Origin: Elasticomyces elasticus
Taxonomy: Eukaryota > Ascomycota > Dothideomycetes > Mycosphaerellales > Teratosphaeriaceae
DNA length: 64,000 bases
Reading direction: 5' to 3'
NCBI GenBank assembly: GCA_035926095.1
Contig: JAVRQT010000007.1
Span: 1,178,001-1,242,000, forward strand
The notes under the pieces were generated by a model. That model saw only the letters and a program-made list of their open reading frames with translations. It searched no databases and was not told where the DNA came from. How positions within the stretch are numbered: position 1 is the first letter of the stretch; every line of letters starts with the position of its first letter. Shown in pieces: positions 54,315 through 64,000 of this stretch. Made by a program: the position numbers and the translations under genes.

Positions 54315-56741
54315 ATGGACAACGACGACGGCGATATTGGGAATGGGCATGAGGAGGTGGACACACCAGAGGCAGAGCAGCGCCCACGACCTAGAGAACT
54401 ACCGGACGACCTGCCCCGTAACTTGTATGATGCAAAACAACCTTCTACAGCTGCCCAGGCAACCTATTGGGATGATCCCTGGCAGCAGCAAGAACAATTC
54501 ATTACAGCGCCGACGACCGCAAAGCCCTTCAACCTAGCACTCAGTGACCCTGATGGCGAGGATGCTTTTGGTAAGGACTTTGGTAACGACGATGCTCGCA
54601 TCGCGGAGATGCTGGCGGCCAGGGTTCGCAAGCACAGCGAAGCAGATGTTGTAGAGACCGAAGAGGATGACGTATTGCAAGATGATAGTCTGTCGCGCGA
54701 GCAGAAAGCGCAGGCGCTACAGGACTTCATGTTCATGGCTGCTAGCAATGGCGATGCGCAGCGAGTCCAACGGCTTGTGCGAGGTCGCGCATCGGACCTG
54801 GTCGATTTGAATGCGGTAGATGCAGAGGGCACACCGCCGTTGGTGTATGCGAGCTGCTTCGGGCACAAGGAGGTCGTGCAAGCATTGCTCAATGCTGGGG
54901 CTGCGGTGGACACCCAAGACCGCAACCAGTGGACGGCATTGATGTGGGCAATGACGAACAGGCATAAGGGCATTGCGAAGGTTCTGTTGGATCACGGTGC
55001 TTCGACGGATGTGAAATCCTCGAGCGGTAGGACTGCTTTGGACTTTGTACCGCCGGGTAGCGAAATGTCGGATTTCTTGCAACATAGTGGATACAGCATT
55101 GGGAATGCAGGTGTCTCAGAGGACTTTTACGATGCTGGTTTCTCGCAGGAGCGGTTCGAGGAGGAGCTGGCTGATAGTGAGATGCGGCGAAGGATGATGA
55201 TGGAGAGCGCCATCAATCTGGAGGTTGATCTTGGCAATCTAGGTCTGGACGAGCAGCCGGAGTCGCCGGACGACATTGAAGAAGGTCAAGAGTTCGTCTG
55301 GGATCGATGCTTGAACGATCAGATGTTTGTGTTTATGGAAGAGGACATTGAGCGCATACTTGGCATTGTCATTACAAGCATGACGCCGCAACGATCTGCC
55401 TCGCAAAAGCCTGTGCCTGCTAATATTGTGTTCCTGGGCGCACGGTATGCCCTCTACCATGCCAGCAAAGAGCTCCTGGCAGAATGGCTCGAGTCTGCAC
55501 AGGAGAAGATCTATGCTGTTGTCGACCGCTATCAATGGGACATGACGATTTTGGCCTTCTGGATTTCGAATGCCACGATGTTGCTCTACTATCTGAAGAA
55601 GGATCGTGGTCTAGCGGAGTCGACGGTACAGTTCCAGGTACAGATGGCAGAGCTGATTCACGAGATCTACATCCTCATCATTCGTGATGCCGAAAGGCGG
55701 ATGGACAAAGTGCTCGATCTGGCCATGTTAGATCACGAAACGATACCCGGCTTCGAGGACATCACGTTCCAGAATGAATGGAAGTTCCTACGGACCAAGT
55801 CGAAGGTCAAGCCTGAGCCCGCCGAGAAGCGCTTCCGGCCACCTTCGCCCAGACGTAAAGCCCAGATCTCGCCACGCAACATCAGTTCACTCTTGTCCTC
55901 GACACTGTTCGTTCTGGACCTGTACGATGTGCATTCTGTCATCACCTCTCAGATCTTGTCGCAGCTCTACTATTGGCTTGGCGCAGAGATCTTCAACCGA
56001 ATCATGTCCAATAAGCGTTACCTGGCTCGCACGAAGGCCATGCAGATACGCATGAACATCTCAACACTGGAAGACTGGGCTCGGACAAACAACCGTCAGC
56101 CCGAGCACTACGAGAATGGCGCCATGACTGCGAGCGGCGAGAGCACGATGGACACTACGCGGAAACACCTGGCGCCGGTCGTACAGCTATTGCAGTGGTT
56201 ACAGTGCTTCTCGTCGCTCGGTGAGGATCGTGACGCAATAGTCACCACACTGCAGCAGTTACCCGGACTATCTGCGAAGCAGCTCTTGCATGCCGTGAAG
56301 CATTACCGCGCTGAGGTAGGCGAGAAGCTACTCAACAAAGCTGCTACCAAGTACATCCAGGAGGTCAAGAGTAGACCCAAAATTGTGCAGCAGAGCGAGC
56401 TGCCTCAGTCGGCAGCTTCGCAAACACTGGATGGAACCGGCTCGAATGGCAACGGACACGCATCAACGCAAGCAGTACCGACCACCCCTTTGCAGCCAGA
56501 TGAAGACGATACGCCAGAGTCTAACTTGCTGAACCCAGCGTTGCTACTACCCTTCCAGCTGCCCACCTCGACCGACATGCTTGTGACCTACGGCTCTGGT
56601 TTCGGTGGCATGAACAAAGAACGCGAGCGGCGCTATGTGCCCTCTGTAGCACCAGAGTTCCTTGCGAAGCTTGATCCAGATGGTAAGCAGAACAGTCGCA
56701 TCTATGATAATGCGCGGTTCAGCGACACCGACTCGACCTGA
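54315..56741 (+). CDS. Ankyrin-repeat and DIL (dilute) domain protein
   Basis: A single-exon frame of 808 residues. An acidic, Gln/Pro-rich N-terminus is followed by ankyrin repeats at about 135-260 (LVYASCFGHKEVVQALLNAG, ALMWAMTNRHKGIAKVLLDHG). The DIL domain spans about 350-680: DMTILAFWISNATMLLYYLK, SQILSQLYYWLGAEIFNRIM and LLQWLQCFSSLG are the characteristic dilute motifs seen in the cargo-binding tail of class V myosins. The two domains occur together in a fungal-specific protein family of unknown role. A function in membrane traffic or actin-linked transport is inferred from the DIL homology only. The last 100 residues are low in complexity. No intron is needed. Confidence 0.9.
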   Translation: MDNDDGDIGNGHEEVDTPEAEQRPRPRELPDDLPRNLYDAKQPSTAAQATYWDDPWQQQEQFITAPTTAKPFNLALSDPDGEDAFGKDFGNDDARIAEMLAARVRKHSEADVVETEEDDVLQDDSLSREQKAQALQDFMFMAASNGDAQRVQRLVRGRASDLVDLNAVDAEGTPPLVYASCFGHKEVVQALLNAGAAVDTQDRNQWTALMWAMTNRHKGIAKVLLDHGASTDVKSSSGRTALDFVPPGSEMSDFLQHSGYSIGNAGVSEDFYDAGFSQERFEEELADSEMRRRMMMESAINLEVDLGNLGLDEQPESPDDIEEGQEFVWDRCLNDQMFVFMEEDIERILGIVITSMTPQRSASQKPVPANIVFLGARYALYHASKELLAEWLESAQEKIYAVVDRYQWDMTILAFWISNATMLLYYLKKDRGLAESTVQFQVQMAELIHEIYILIIRDAERRMDKVLDLAMLDHETIPGFEDITFQNEWKFLRTKSKVKPEPAEKRFRPPSPRRKAQISPRNISSLLSSTLFVLDLYDVHSVITSQILSQLYYWLGAEIFNRIMSNKRYLARTKAMQIRMNISTLEDWARTNNRQPEHYENGAMTASGESTMDTTRKHLAPVVQLLQWLQCFSSLGEDRDAIVTTLQQLPGLSAKQLLHAVKHYRAEVGEKLLNKAATKYIQEVKSRPKIVQQSELPQSAASQTLDGTGSNGNGHASTQAVPTTPLQPDEDDTPESNLLNPALLLPFQLPTSTDMLVTYGSGFGGMNKERERRYVPSVAPEFLAKLDPDGKQNSRIYDNARFSDTDST

Positions 56742-56777
56742 GATAGGCGGAAGATCCCGATCGGCCAAGCGTTATCG
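56705..56777. promoter_or_regulatory. GATA sites upstream of allantoicase
   Basis: Three HGATAR matches lie within 155 bases of the allantoicase start: TGATAA at 56705-56710, AGATAG at 56741-56746 and CGATAA (reverse strand) at 56772-56777. HGATAR is the target of AreA/NIT2 nitrogen activators, which control purine catabolism in ascomycetes. The sites are seen, their use is inferred. Confidence 0.4.
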
Positions 56778-56857
56778 GCCATCTCCGAAAGGAAGTTGAG
56801 AGCTTCAAGTGAAGAGCAGCACTTCTGCTGCGGTAAACACAAGTTAATACTACAAAC

Positions 56858-58002
56858 ATGGAGGTACCAATCGACTTGCCACAGAGCATCAAAAACATTG
56901 TGCAATCGACGCCCACACCGATCAAAGCCGAGAACATCGACTCAACGTTCAAGTCAGACAGCATTGGTATGCAGCATGAATTGATCAATTGCTATGTTGC
57001 TGATCGTTTGCGACAGACCTTGTCAACAAAGCCCTCGGCTCCCGCATCGTTGCATGCTCCGACGAATGGTTCGCTGCGGCCGAGAACCTGACGACATCCA
57101 CCCCACCTATTCGCAAGCCGGGTGTCTTCACACACGCAGGAGCATGGTATGATGGCTGGGAGACTCGAAGGCACAACACAGAGCCCTTCGATTGGGTAGT
57201 GCTGAGACTTGGTGCGGCTTCTGGCAAGGTCAAGGGTGTGGAGGTCGACACAGCATTCTTCAGTGGGAACGAAGCGCCCGAGGTGGGGGTGGAAGGCTGC
57301 TTCATCACGGACGACAGGGAAGAGGAGCTCAAGAGCAAGGACTTCGTGGAGTGGGAGACCATACTCGAGAAGCAGCCATGTGGTCCCAGTCAACGGCACG
57401 GCTGGTTGCTCCCCAACATGACGAGCAAGGCATACACGCACGTACGGCTACAGATGTTTCCTGATGGTGGCATTGCGAGGTTCAGGCTATTTGGGGAGGT
57501 CGTACCGGTATTACCGCAAGACCTTAATGCTGTCTTTGATTTGGCCGCGACCGTGAACGGAGGTGTGGCACTCTCATGCTCGGATCAGCACTTTGGAACC
57601 AAGGACAACTTGCTTTTGCCTGGACGTGGACACGACATGGGCGACGGCTGGGAGACCAAGCGGTCGCGGGGCGATCACGTCGATTGGGTGATTATTAGGC
57701 TTGGGCTACCGGGTGTCATTGAGAAGATTGTCGTTGACACTGCACACTTCCGTGGCAACTTCCCGCAGAAAGTGCAAGTCTTTGCCGCTGAAGCATCGGA
57801 AAAAGCACCTACTCACGACAGCTCAGCCTGGACAGAGATACTGTCGCCACAGAAAACAGGTCCAGATGCTGAACACGAGTACAAGAGCCAGGCGCTGAAG
57901 GACATCCAGACGACGTACGGCTACGTCAAGCTTGTTATGATTCCCGACGGCGGTATAAAGCGAATCAGAGTCTACGGTCGTCGTCCGGAGGCAAGTCGAT
58001 GA
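56858..58002 (+). CDS. DAL2: Allantoicase
   Basis: Exons 56858-56966 and 57017-58002 (50-nt intron, phase 1) give 364 residues. Two homologous allantoicase domains are visible, about 40-190 and 215-362. Each has a W-D/E-T-(R/K)R motif (DGWETRRHN, DGWETKRSRG), a D-W-V-(V/I) strand (FDWVVLRLG, VDWVIIRLG) and a F/IPDGGI(A/K)R(F/I)R(L/V) end (MFPDGGIARFRLFG, MIPDGGIKRIRVYG). The enzyme hydrolyses allantoate to ureidoglycolate and urea in purine degradation, in the cytosol or peroxisome. The next gene is a Dal5-type allantoate permease on the same strand, which supports the assignment. GATA sites precede the start. Length is normal for fungal allantoicases. Confidence 0.95.
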
Positions 58003-58598
58003 GACGTGAACTCAAACGCGATGAGAACCACGAGTCACCATCTCATACGGGACGAGCAGCGTAGCCTACGAAACAAAAGAATATATTCTCCTACGATCTC
58101 CAAGATCTAGCCGCCATTACTCTGCCATACTCGTTGACACGACTTAGCGTCCGTCTCACTGTCTCTGCTGATTACGCTCCGCCGAGCATGTCTGCCATGC
58201 TTTCGACATCTGCATAAAGTGAAATCATCAGACGGCCAGAGATCTTTGCCTGATGCCTCCGTCTCGTCCATGCCGCTACGAGCTTCCGCCGCGCCGCCGC
58301 CGTACCCTTATCAAGCCTCCGGGCAACATGGGCTTGGCTACCTTGGCATATACTTCCCCGCAATCTTACCACCTTCCGCATGAGGCAGTCATGGACTGCC
58401 GATCGGCGCAACCAGCACGCGAAAGCTACCAAACCCTTCGTACATGTACACCCCCATGCGTCACCGCGCCGTTGATACACGTTGAGGCTGGAGCTTATCA
58501 GGCCGAGCTTCGCTACTGTAAGTGCTTGACTTCAACAAGTCTCCCCTCTCACTTCTTCATCACATTGGCATATCGAACGTCTCGTATCTCTCGCAAGC
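58003..58598. other. Intergenic, permease promoter
   Basis: No gene seen. Two GATA motifs are annotated separately. A 119-codon plus-strand frame at 58253-58612 is not protein-like. Confidence 0.5.
58307..58500. promoter_or_regulatory. Two TGATAAG nitrogen-regulator sites
   Basis: CTTATCA occurs at 58307-58313 and 58494-58500, reading TGATAAG on the minus strand, about 290 and 100 bases before the permease start. This is the strong form of the GATA-factor (AreA/NIT2) site. Function is inferred from the downstream gene. Confidence 0.45.
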
Positions 58599-60693
58599 AT
58601 GTCGGACTATGATGAGAAGAAGATTGACCTTGATCCGGACGTCGAGGCGAAGATGCCAAAACCATTAGCAGATGCGATTCGTTCTGGCAGTGTGCCGGAA
58701 GCCATACTGAAGCATTCGCATGATGCCGACGAGGCGATGAAGGCGTTCGAAGGCCATGCTGGTCAAATCATACATATCGACGAAGCCACGAACAAGAGGC
58801 TACTCAGGCGGATAGATTGGAATCTGATCCCAGTAAGCTAATCTAAATTTCAATGTCGATGGTAGTGTACTGACTACGAGGAGATCATGTGCGTGACGTA
58901 CGGCCTCAATTACCTTGACAAGACGACGCTCTCGTACGCATCGATCATGGGCATCAAAAAAGACATCAATCTGAAAGGGTACACTACAAAGGCTCCGGCT
59001 CCAGAATTATGAGAATCGAGACTAATAGAGTCATTCAGTAACGACTATCAATGGCTGGGCAGCATGTTCTACTTCGGATACATCGCCTGGGTAAGTACTA
59101 CTAGCGCAGTCCGAGAATGGTGACATTAATTGACACTCCACGCTTCACTCTTTAGGAGTACCCAACCAATCGCCTTCTGCAACGGCTCCCAATCGGAAAA
59201 TACTCTGCTGCTTGTGTTATTGCATGGGGACTCACTCTGTGCTGCTTTGCGGCTGTCAAGGACTTCGCCGGCGCTGTAGCCGTCCGCTTCATGCTTGGTG
59301 TGTGCGAGGCAGCTGTCACACCCGGCTTCGCACTTATCACAAGCCAGTGGTATACCCGAAAGGAACAAGGAGCTCGCACTGGAATATGGTTCAGTTTCAA
59401 TGGCTTCGCCCAGATCTTTGGAGGGCTAGTGGCCTACGGAATAGCCAAGGGTACCGAACATCACGAGGCATCTATCGCGGGCTGGAAGATCGTCTTTCTT
59501 CTGACTGGGTGTCTCACGATGGTCGTGGGAGTAATATTCTTGTTCACAGTCCCGGATAATCAGATGAACGCCCGATGGTTGAGCAAGGATGACCGCATAT
59601 TGGCTCTGGAACGTATTCGTATCAACCAGCAAGGTGTCGGCAACAAGCACTTCAAGTGGTACCAGGTCCGAGAAGCGTTGCTCGATCCAATCACCTGGGC
59701 CTTCTTCTTTTACGTAAGAAAACCGATGAGTGTAAGCCTTGGAGGTGTGCCATCTCGAGACCGCCGAGAATATACGAGCTGCGGCCTTGTGTCTTAGCTT
59801 GTTATCTCGGCGCTATTACGACAGAGATGTCTCGCAGCCAGGCTAAGCCGTTCTAACTTTTGAGATATCCGCTAACCCTACCATCCATCGATTTTAGGCT
59901 TTGATAGCCGATATCCCCAACGGAGGACTTAGCAATTTCTTCTCCCAACTGATCACCTCCTTCGGCTATACCGCACAAGAATCTCTACTGTACGGTACAC
60001 CAGGTGGTGCCGTCGAGGTGATCACTCTGATTGTTGGAGGATGGCTTGGAGACCGTCTGGGCAACCGAATCTTGGTAGCATCATCAGGTCTCATACTCAG
60101 CATCATTGGCATGTCGCTGATCGTCGGCTTACCGCTTGACAACAACAAGGGACGTCTCGGTGGCTACTACCTTACACAAGCGAGTCCAATGCCGTTCGTG
60201 GCATTCCTGTCGTTGATCAGCTCCAATATTGCAGGCTACACGAAGAAGACGACTGTGGCGGCACTCTACTTGATCGGCTATTGTGTGGGCAACATAATTG
60301 GTAGGTTTCCGGCTGGACTGCATTGAGAAAACTCAATACCATTTGAAGAACAGCTCTTGGAAGCATACACCCGTCCCTAGCTAACACGTCAATTCAGGTC
60401 CACAAACCTTCCGACCATCTGACGCCCCACGATACGTGCCGGCAGAGATCACCATCATCGTCTGCTGGTCTGTCTGTCTCTGTATCATGGCTTTCATATA
60501 CTTTTGGTGCAGATACCAGAACGCTCTGAAAGCAAAGATACGTGCGCAGCCAGGTTACGAGAAGTTGGAGAACCAGGTAAACAACCTCTGGTGGTTGTAT
60601 TCGTTGAGTGGCTTGCTGACATCCGCTTGTGATTCTTAGGAATTTCTCGACTTGACTGATCGAGAGAACGCTGAGTTTGTGTACTCTCTGTAG
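58599..60693 (+). CDS. DAL5: Allantoate permease, Dal5-type major facilitator
   Basis: Seven exons, 58599-58832, 58884-58978, 59039-59090, 59156-59713, 59898-60300, 60398-60576 and 60640-60693, give 524 residues. The charged cytosolic N-terminus ends at LLRRIDWNLIPIMCVTYGLN, the usual first helix of the anion:cation symporter family. Then come LDKTTLSYASIMGI, EYPTNRLLQRLPIGKY, GVCEAAVTPGFALITSQWYT, GARTGIWFSFNG, GGWLGDRLGNR and a last helix near IVCWSVCLCIMAFIYFW. Dal5 relatives import allantoate or ureidosuccinate. Adjacency to allantoicase supports allantoate as substrate. Intron 4 (184 nt, phase 0) is an introner-like element. Intron 1 ends in GAGGAG, so two acceptors three bases apart are possible. 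Confidence 0.92.
59714..59897 (+). mobile_element. Introner-like element forming intron 4 of the permease gene
   Basis: Begins GTAAGA, ends ATTTTAG and has branch site GCTAAC at 59871-59876. Bases 59759-59897 match 6352-6490 in the helicase gene at 120 of 139 positions without gaps. The 5' 45 bases differ. The stem formed by 59826-59833 and 59862-59869 is kept through wobble pairs relative to the other copy. Other introns of this gene are 50-100 nt and show no such similarity. Confidence 0.85.
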
Positions 60694-61038
60694 ACAGCTT
60701 TGGATAGATTGACTCAGCCTCCTTGCAACAGTACGATGTGACATGCATTTGAAGCAGGGTTTTGCATGTGTCACTCCTGCGCTGACCGTATGTTTCCGGA
60801 CCGCTTTTCCTCGCAAAGTTAATGGCAAGCCTGCTCTCGCCAACGTAGCAATGCAAAGCGGTTGAACGAGGTGGCCAGTCGTGCTGTCGAGACGCAGAGA
60901 CATGGTCAATCCACTGGATCGACGAGTGCAGTTCAACGAGTCAAAGAAGTAACGTCAAATCGTTGTCATCGAGTTCAACAATGCACAAACACATCATCGC
61001 TACAGGCATGCTTTCCCATTCCACAAGCACATCGCCAT
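60694..61038. other. Intergenic between convergent genes
   Basis: The 3' regions of permease and cupin meet here. No gene seen. Confidence 0.5.
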
Positions 61039-61850
61039 CTAGACCTTGACAGTCGTGCCGTTGGGCTGAACTCCGCACGTCTTCAAACACTCCGACAAAC
61101 CCCAGTTGCTGCCAGTACCCACAGGCGTCATCTTCGAAGCAACATCTGAGCTCGCAAGATCCTGGCCGAAGGCAGCGTTGACGAGCTCGAATGGGAAGCC
61201 GTTGGTGAAGACATTGCCGATGTTTTGGGTTCCGGCATCTTCGGCGTTGAGGGCGGAGACGAGTTGGGCGTTCTCGCAGCCGTTGTTTACCATCATCTGT
61301 GGTTGGTGTTAGAGATGTAAGTACATTAATAGAGTGCAATGTACTTACGTGCATAGCGCCTCCAGGGAAGATCGTTGCTTCACCCGGCAACAGCGTCTCT
61401 GTTACGAGGCGAGCGCCGTTCTCCTCATACATGTACGTCGTCGTGTTGCCGTGAATTGCGACAACATAATTGCTGGCACGCGGGTGGTAGTGAGGAGGGA
61501 GCATGGAGCATGGGCCCAAGTTGAGCATGGCAACTGTGGTCGTCAGCACATTGTACGTTGCAGCAGGTTGAGAAAAACCAACGGGTCATTCCATTGCCCT
61601 TCGCAGCAGGGAAAGTAGCAGCGTTCATGTTGATCACACCACCCGGAGCGAAGTTGTAGTTCGGCTTCTGCTCGTTGAAGTCGAACTTCCACGCAGCATC
61701 GTCGGTGAGGAGGGCAAGACGATCGAGCTGCGTTGCGGCATCGTCCAGGCTGGCGACAAGGGAGGGATCGCGAGTCTTGTCCACAGCGACAGCTTGCTGA
61801 GTGAAAGCAGCAAGCAGGATGCTGCTGGCGAGTGCGAGTTGGGTGTACAT
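61039..61850 (-). CDS. Secreted germin-like cupin (spherulin-1A-like)
   Basis: Three exons on the minus strand, 61850-61583, 61533-61349 and 61296-61039, give 236 residues. A signal peptide of about 22 residues ends near QQAVAV. Germin motif 1 is P-P-H-Y-H-P-R-A-S-N with His 104 and His 106, but the metal-ligand Glu is Asn 111. Motif 2 is complete: LLPGEATIFPGGAMH followed by MMVNN, with the His at 151 exactly at the second splice junction. Spherulin-like cupins are extracellular and often bind manganese. The altered ligand makes classical oxalate oxidase or superoxide dismutase activity doubtful. The C-terminus has two Cys (SECLKTC) that may form a disulphide. Introns are 49 and 52 nt. A TATA box lies 162-169 bases upstream. 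Confidence 0.9.
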
Positions 61851-64000
61851 CTTTGGCGTTGTTGTGAGGTTCGGAGTTGTTGTATAGTTGGTGTGGTTGA
61901 GTGGTTGGGATCTACCTCAAGTAGCTTGTTGAGCGAGGGTGAAGCTAGTGTAGAATGGAAAGAACGATTGTTGACTCCTGATTGAGTGAGGGGAGGCGCG
62001 ATGAGCCTCCTTTATATACTATGTCTTACCGTTTCACCAGCTGTGAGGCAGTGATAACATCGGCCTTATGTTGCTACAACCCTTAAACTTGGCAAGCACT
62101 AAATCGGATGAGCCGCCCGCGCTATTGTGTTGGTGCATGCTGCGCGGCCATACCATCTTCAGAGCGGCTATTGTACTGGCCAGGCTGCATGATTTCTAGC
62201 GTAGGAGCGCTCATGGGCTTGGCTGTTCAATCTTCGATCGCGCATTCCTGCTGCTGCGAGTAAGAACGTGATCCATTCGCTAGTCTGGCAGCCGTGTTCT
62301 GCGAGCCCAGGCACAGCCCAAATCCTTCGCTTCTCCAGATGAAGCTCATTATCCGCCTACCGGGCTATAGGCTGGCCATCGGGATCTGGATCAAAAGGGC
62401 ACATCGGGCCAAGCTACGATACTCGGTCACAGATTGGCTGCTTACTAGAAGTGAGGTAAGAACCTTCGTCAGTACTCCTGTCAGACTGCGGAGATGGTCG
62501 TCGGAGTTCTTGCTGTATTTCCGCCCTTGCAGATGCCTTTCATGCCTCTACAAGCCCAACCCGGTCTTGACCCAGTAGCAGCCCACTCTAGACGTCGTGC
62601 TAATGTTCGTAGGAGCGAGTCCCGCTGTTGGTGGCGCAGGTATGATCGCACGGCACACACCGGTATATGAGGTACTAGGGTACCTGTGGAGGTGTATGGT
62701 GGCCCGGTGGGCGAACCGCTGCGGTCCAAATAGAGTAGCTTGGTACCTCACAGCCGCAACGGCCGCCTGTGTCACCACCGTTGCAGTCGTTGACGCCGCC
62801 ACCCGCTAGGGCTGTGGACGAGTTCATGGACTTCGTCGCTTTTGGTGGTCTGAAGGATCTTTGTTCACCTTGGGCGGCGTGAGACAGCAAGCCATGCTGA
62901 TGACCGCCATGACAGCCATCTCATCTCAGCCCCCAATTTCCAAGGTCCTTGCAACTTCCGCAGATGCTAGCGTGATGAGCTGGCGACAAAGGAGGATCGA
63001 GCCAGGGCAAAGCACGCGGTGCCCTGGTCAATTAATTGTGGAGCGCAATCCTTTGCGCTTGCTTCTTTAAGCCTAGCATGTATGCTGGCAGGGCTATTCT
63101 TTCAACCTCACGTCGACTTTGGTCGACTTGTTTCCGCAGCCCAACCCACTCACCGGCGGCCATACCGCTCAGAGGGCCGACGGGTGCCACCAAACGGATG
63201 TCTTGGCTGAGTTGTCCTGCATCACCAACATTCCGCGGTATGGGACACTTTCAGCTCGCACACAACCAAAATGTGAGGCCTCGTGACAACGACCAGTGGT
63301 GTCGGGCCAACATGCATGATCGCGGTGACTCCGCCGCTCATGGCTGCGCAGCACGACTGAAGCTGCCATGGGCTACACTCGCAGGACGAGTGACCAAGGC
63401 AGCTCGTTTTACTGAGCCAGAAGTCTGCACACTCCAGGTGCTTGGGCGGCTACATGGCCTACGTTGTTGTGCACGAGGCGCTGAGATGGCAAGCCCATCA
63501 AGCCAGTACCATTTCCAACTCGCATGGGTGCCCATGTTGAAGGATTCAGCTCGTTCGGATCTCCGGCGAATTTTCATAGGCCGTACACTCATCTCACTAC
63601 CACAGTACTCGATGACCGATACCTTCTATTGAGCGCAATGAAATGGTATCAATGGCAAGCACTGAGCATTTTCTCAAGCACATGCCACTTCTGCTTCTGC
63701 TGCTAGTAATCTGCATCCGAAACGAAAGAATTTTGACGACTGCTGAAGTTGCAGAGCTGCTCCACACGGACAAGGGATCGAGCCATAGTGACTCCTACAC
63801 TCCATAGTGTACTCTCCAGTGTACACTTGTTAATGGTTCGAAGAGACATCCTTGTAACGCAACAACCCTCGGAGGCCAATTACCATCATGAACGCAGCTT
63901 CATGAACCAGCAATTCGCACCGGATACTCCACCCCTTTCCACCAGGTCTCACCATTCTGCAGTGACCACACCCTCAATCGCCCAAAGAGCGTCGCAAAGA
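61851..64000. other. Gene-poor tail of the window
   Basis: The first 170 bases are the cupin promoter and leader. After that I find no frame with domain-like content on either strand. The longest (63036-63632, 198 codons) has the Arg/Ser/Cys-rich composition of a shadow frame. There are no obvious terminal repeats, no transposase-like motif and no AT-rich decay. Confidence 0.4.
62012..62019 (-). promoter_or_regulatory. TATA box of the cupin gene
   Basis: The minus strand reads TATATAAA here, 162 bases upstream of the start codon at 61850. Position and sequence fit a TATA element of a highly regulated secreted-protein gene. Confidence 0.45.

Noticed and set aside
63036..63632. 198-codon plus-strand frame near the window end
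   Set aside because: Composition is that of random GC-rich DNA, and several other frames in the segment are equally long.
1..64000. Search by eye for tRNA, rRNA, CRISPR, transposase and terminal inverted repeats
   Set aside because: No T-loop-like GGTTCGAATCC context with paired arms, no rRNA core sequence, no spaced repeats and no transposase motif were seen. A covariance-model scan would be needed to exclude a tRNA.

Overview
The window is nuclear DNA of a filamentous ascomycete fungus. Most genes are split by short spliceosomal introns (about 46-60 nt) with GTAAGT/GTACGT-like donors, CTAAC/CTGAC branch sites and CAG/TAG acceptors. The gene set is typical of Pezizomycotina: the clock protein FREQUENCY, a Zn2Cys6 factor, a fungal-type adenylate cyclase and a group X hybrid histidine kinase. 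Two introns in unrelated genes are 86% identical over 139 nt, which is the signature of introner-like elements. These are best known from Dothideomycetes, so that class is the likely source (inference).

Layout. 0-9 kb: a Myb/REB1-like protein cut by the window edge, a secreted type-B carboxylesterase, a DEAD-box helicase carrying the first introner-like intron, and an unrecognised gene. 10-16.8 kb: frq, a Zn2Cys6 transcription factor and a 107-residue single-pass membrane protein with a PPxY motif. 17-27 kb: two F-box-like paralogues flank a divergent FPR4/REV1 pair and a small conserved-looking protein. 27.7-39.2 kb: adenylate cyclase, then a tandem pair of SUMO-interacting-motif/coiled-coil paralogues of unknown function, then a large disordered protein. 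39.3-46 kb: CinA/PncC-like amidase, DUF4419 protein, dienelactone hydrolase, M50B-like membrane protease, secreted alpha-carbonic anhydrase. 46.4-56.7 kb: a 2385-residue hybrid histidine kinase, divergent from an ankyrin-DIL protein. 56.8-62 kb: allantoicase next to a Dal5-type allantoate permease (with the second introner-like intron), then a secreted germin-like cupin. From 62 to 64 kb I see no gene.

Functional links. Allantoicase and the permease form a purine-nitrogen scavenging pair, and both upstream regions contain GATA-type nitrogen sites. FRQ, adenylate cyclase and the histidine kinase are signalling or timing hubs, but nothing here shows that their neighbourhood is functional. The most novel items are the paired introner-like introns, the tandem SIM paralogues with an intron at the same position and phase, and the F-box-like paralogue pair. 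Exon boundaries were derived by hand from splice signals and reading frame. For each spliced gene the exon sum is a multiple of three and the joined protein reads through family motifs.
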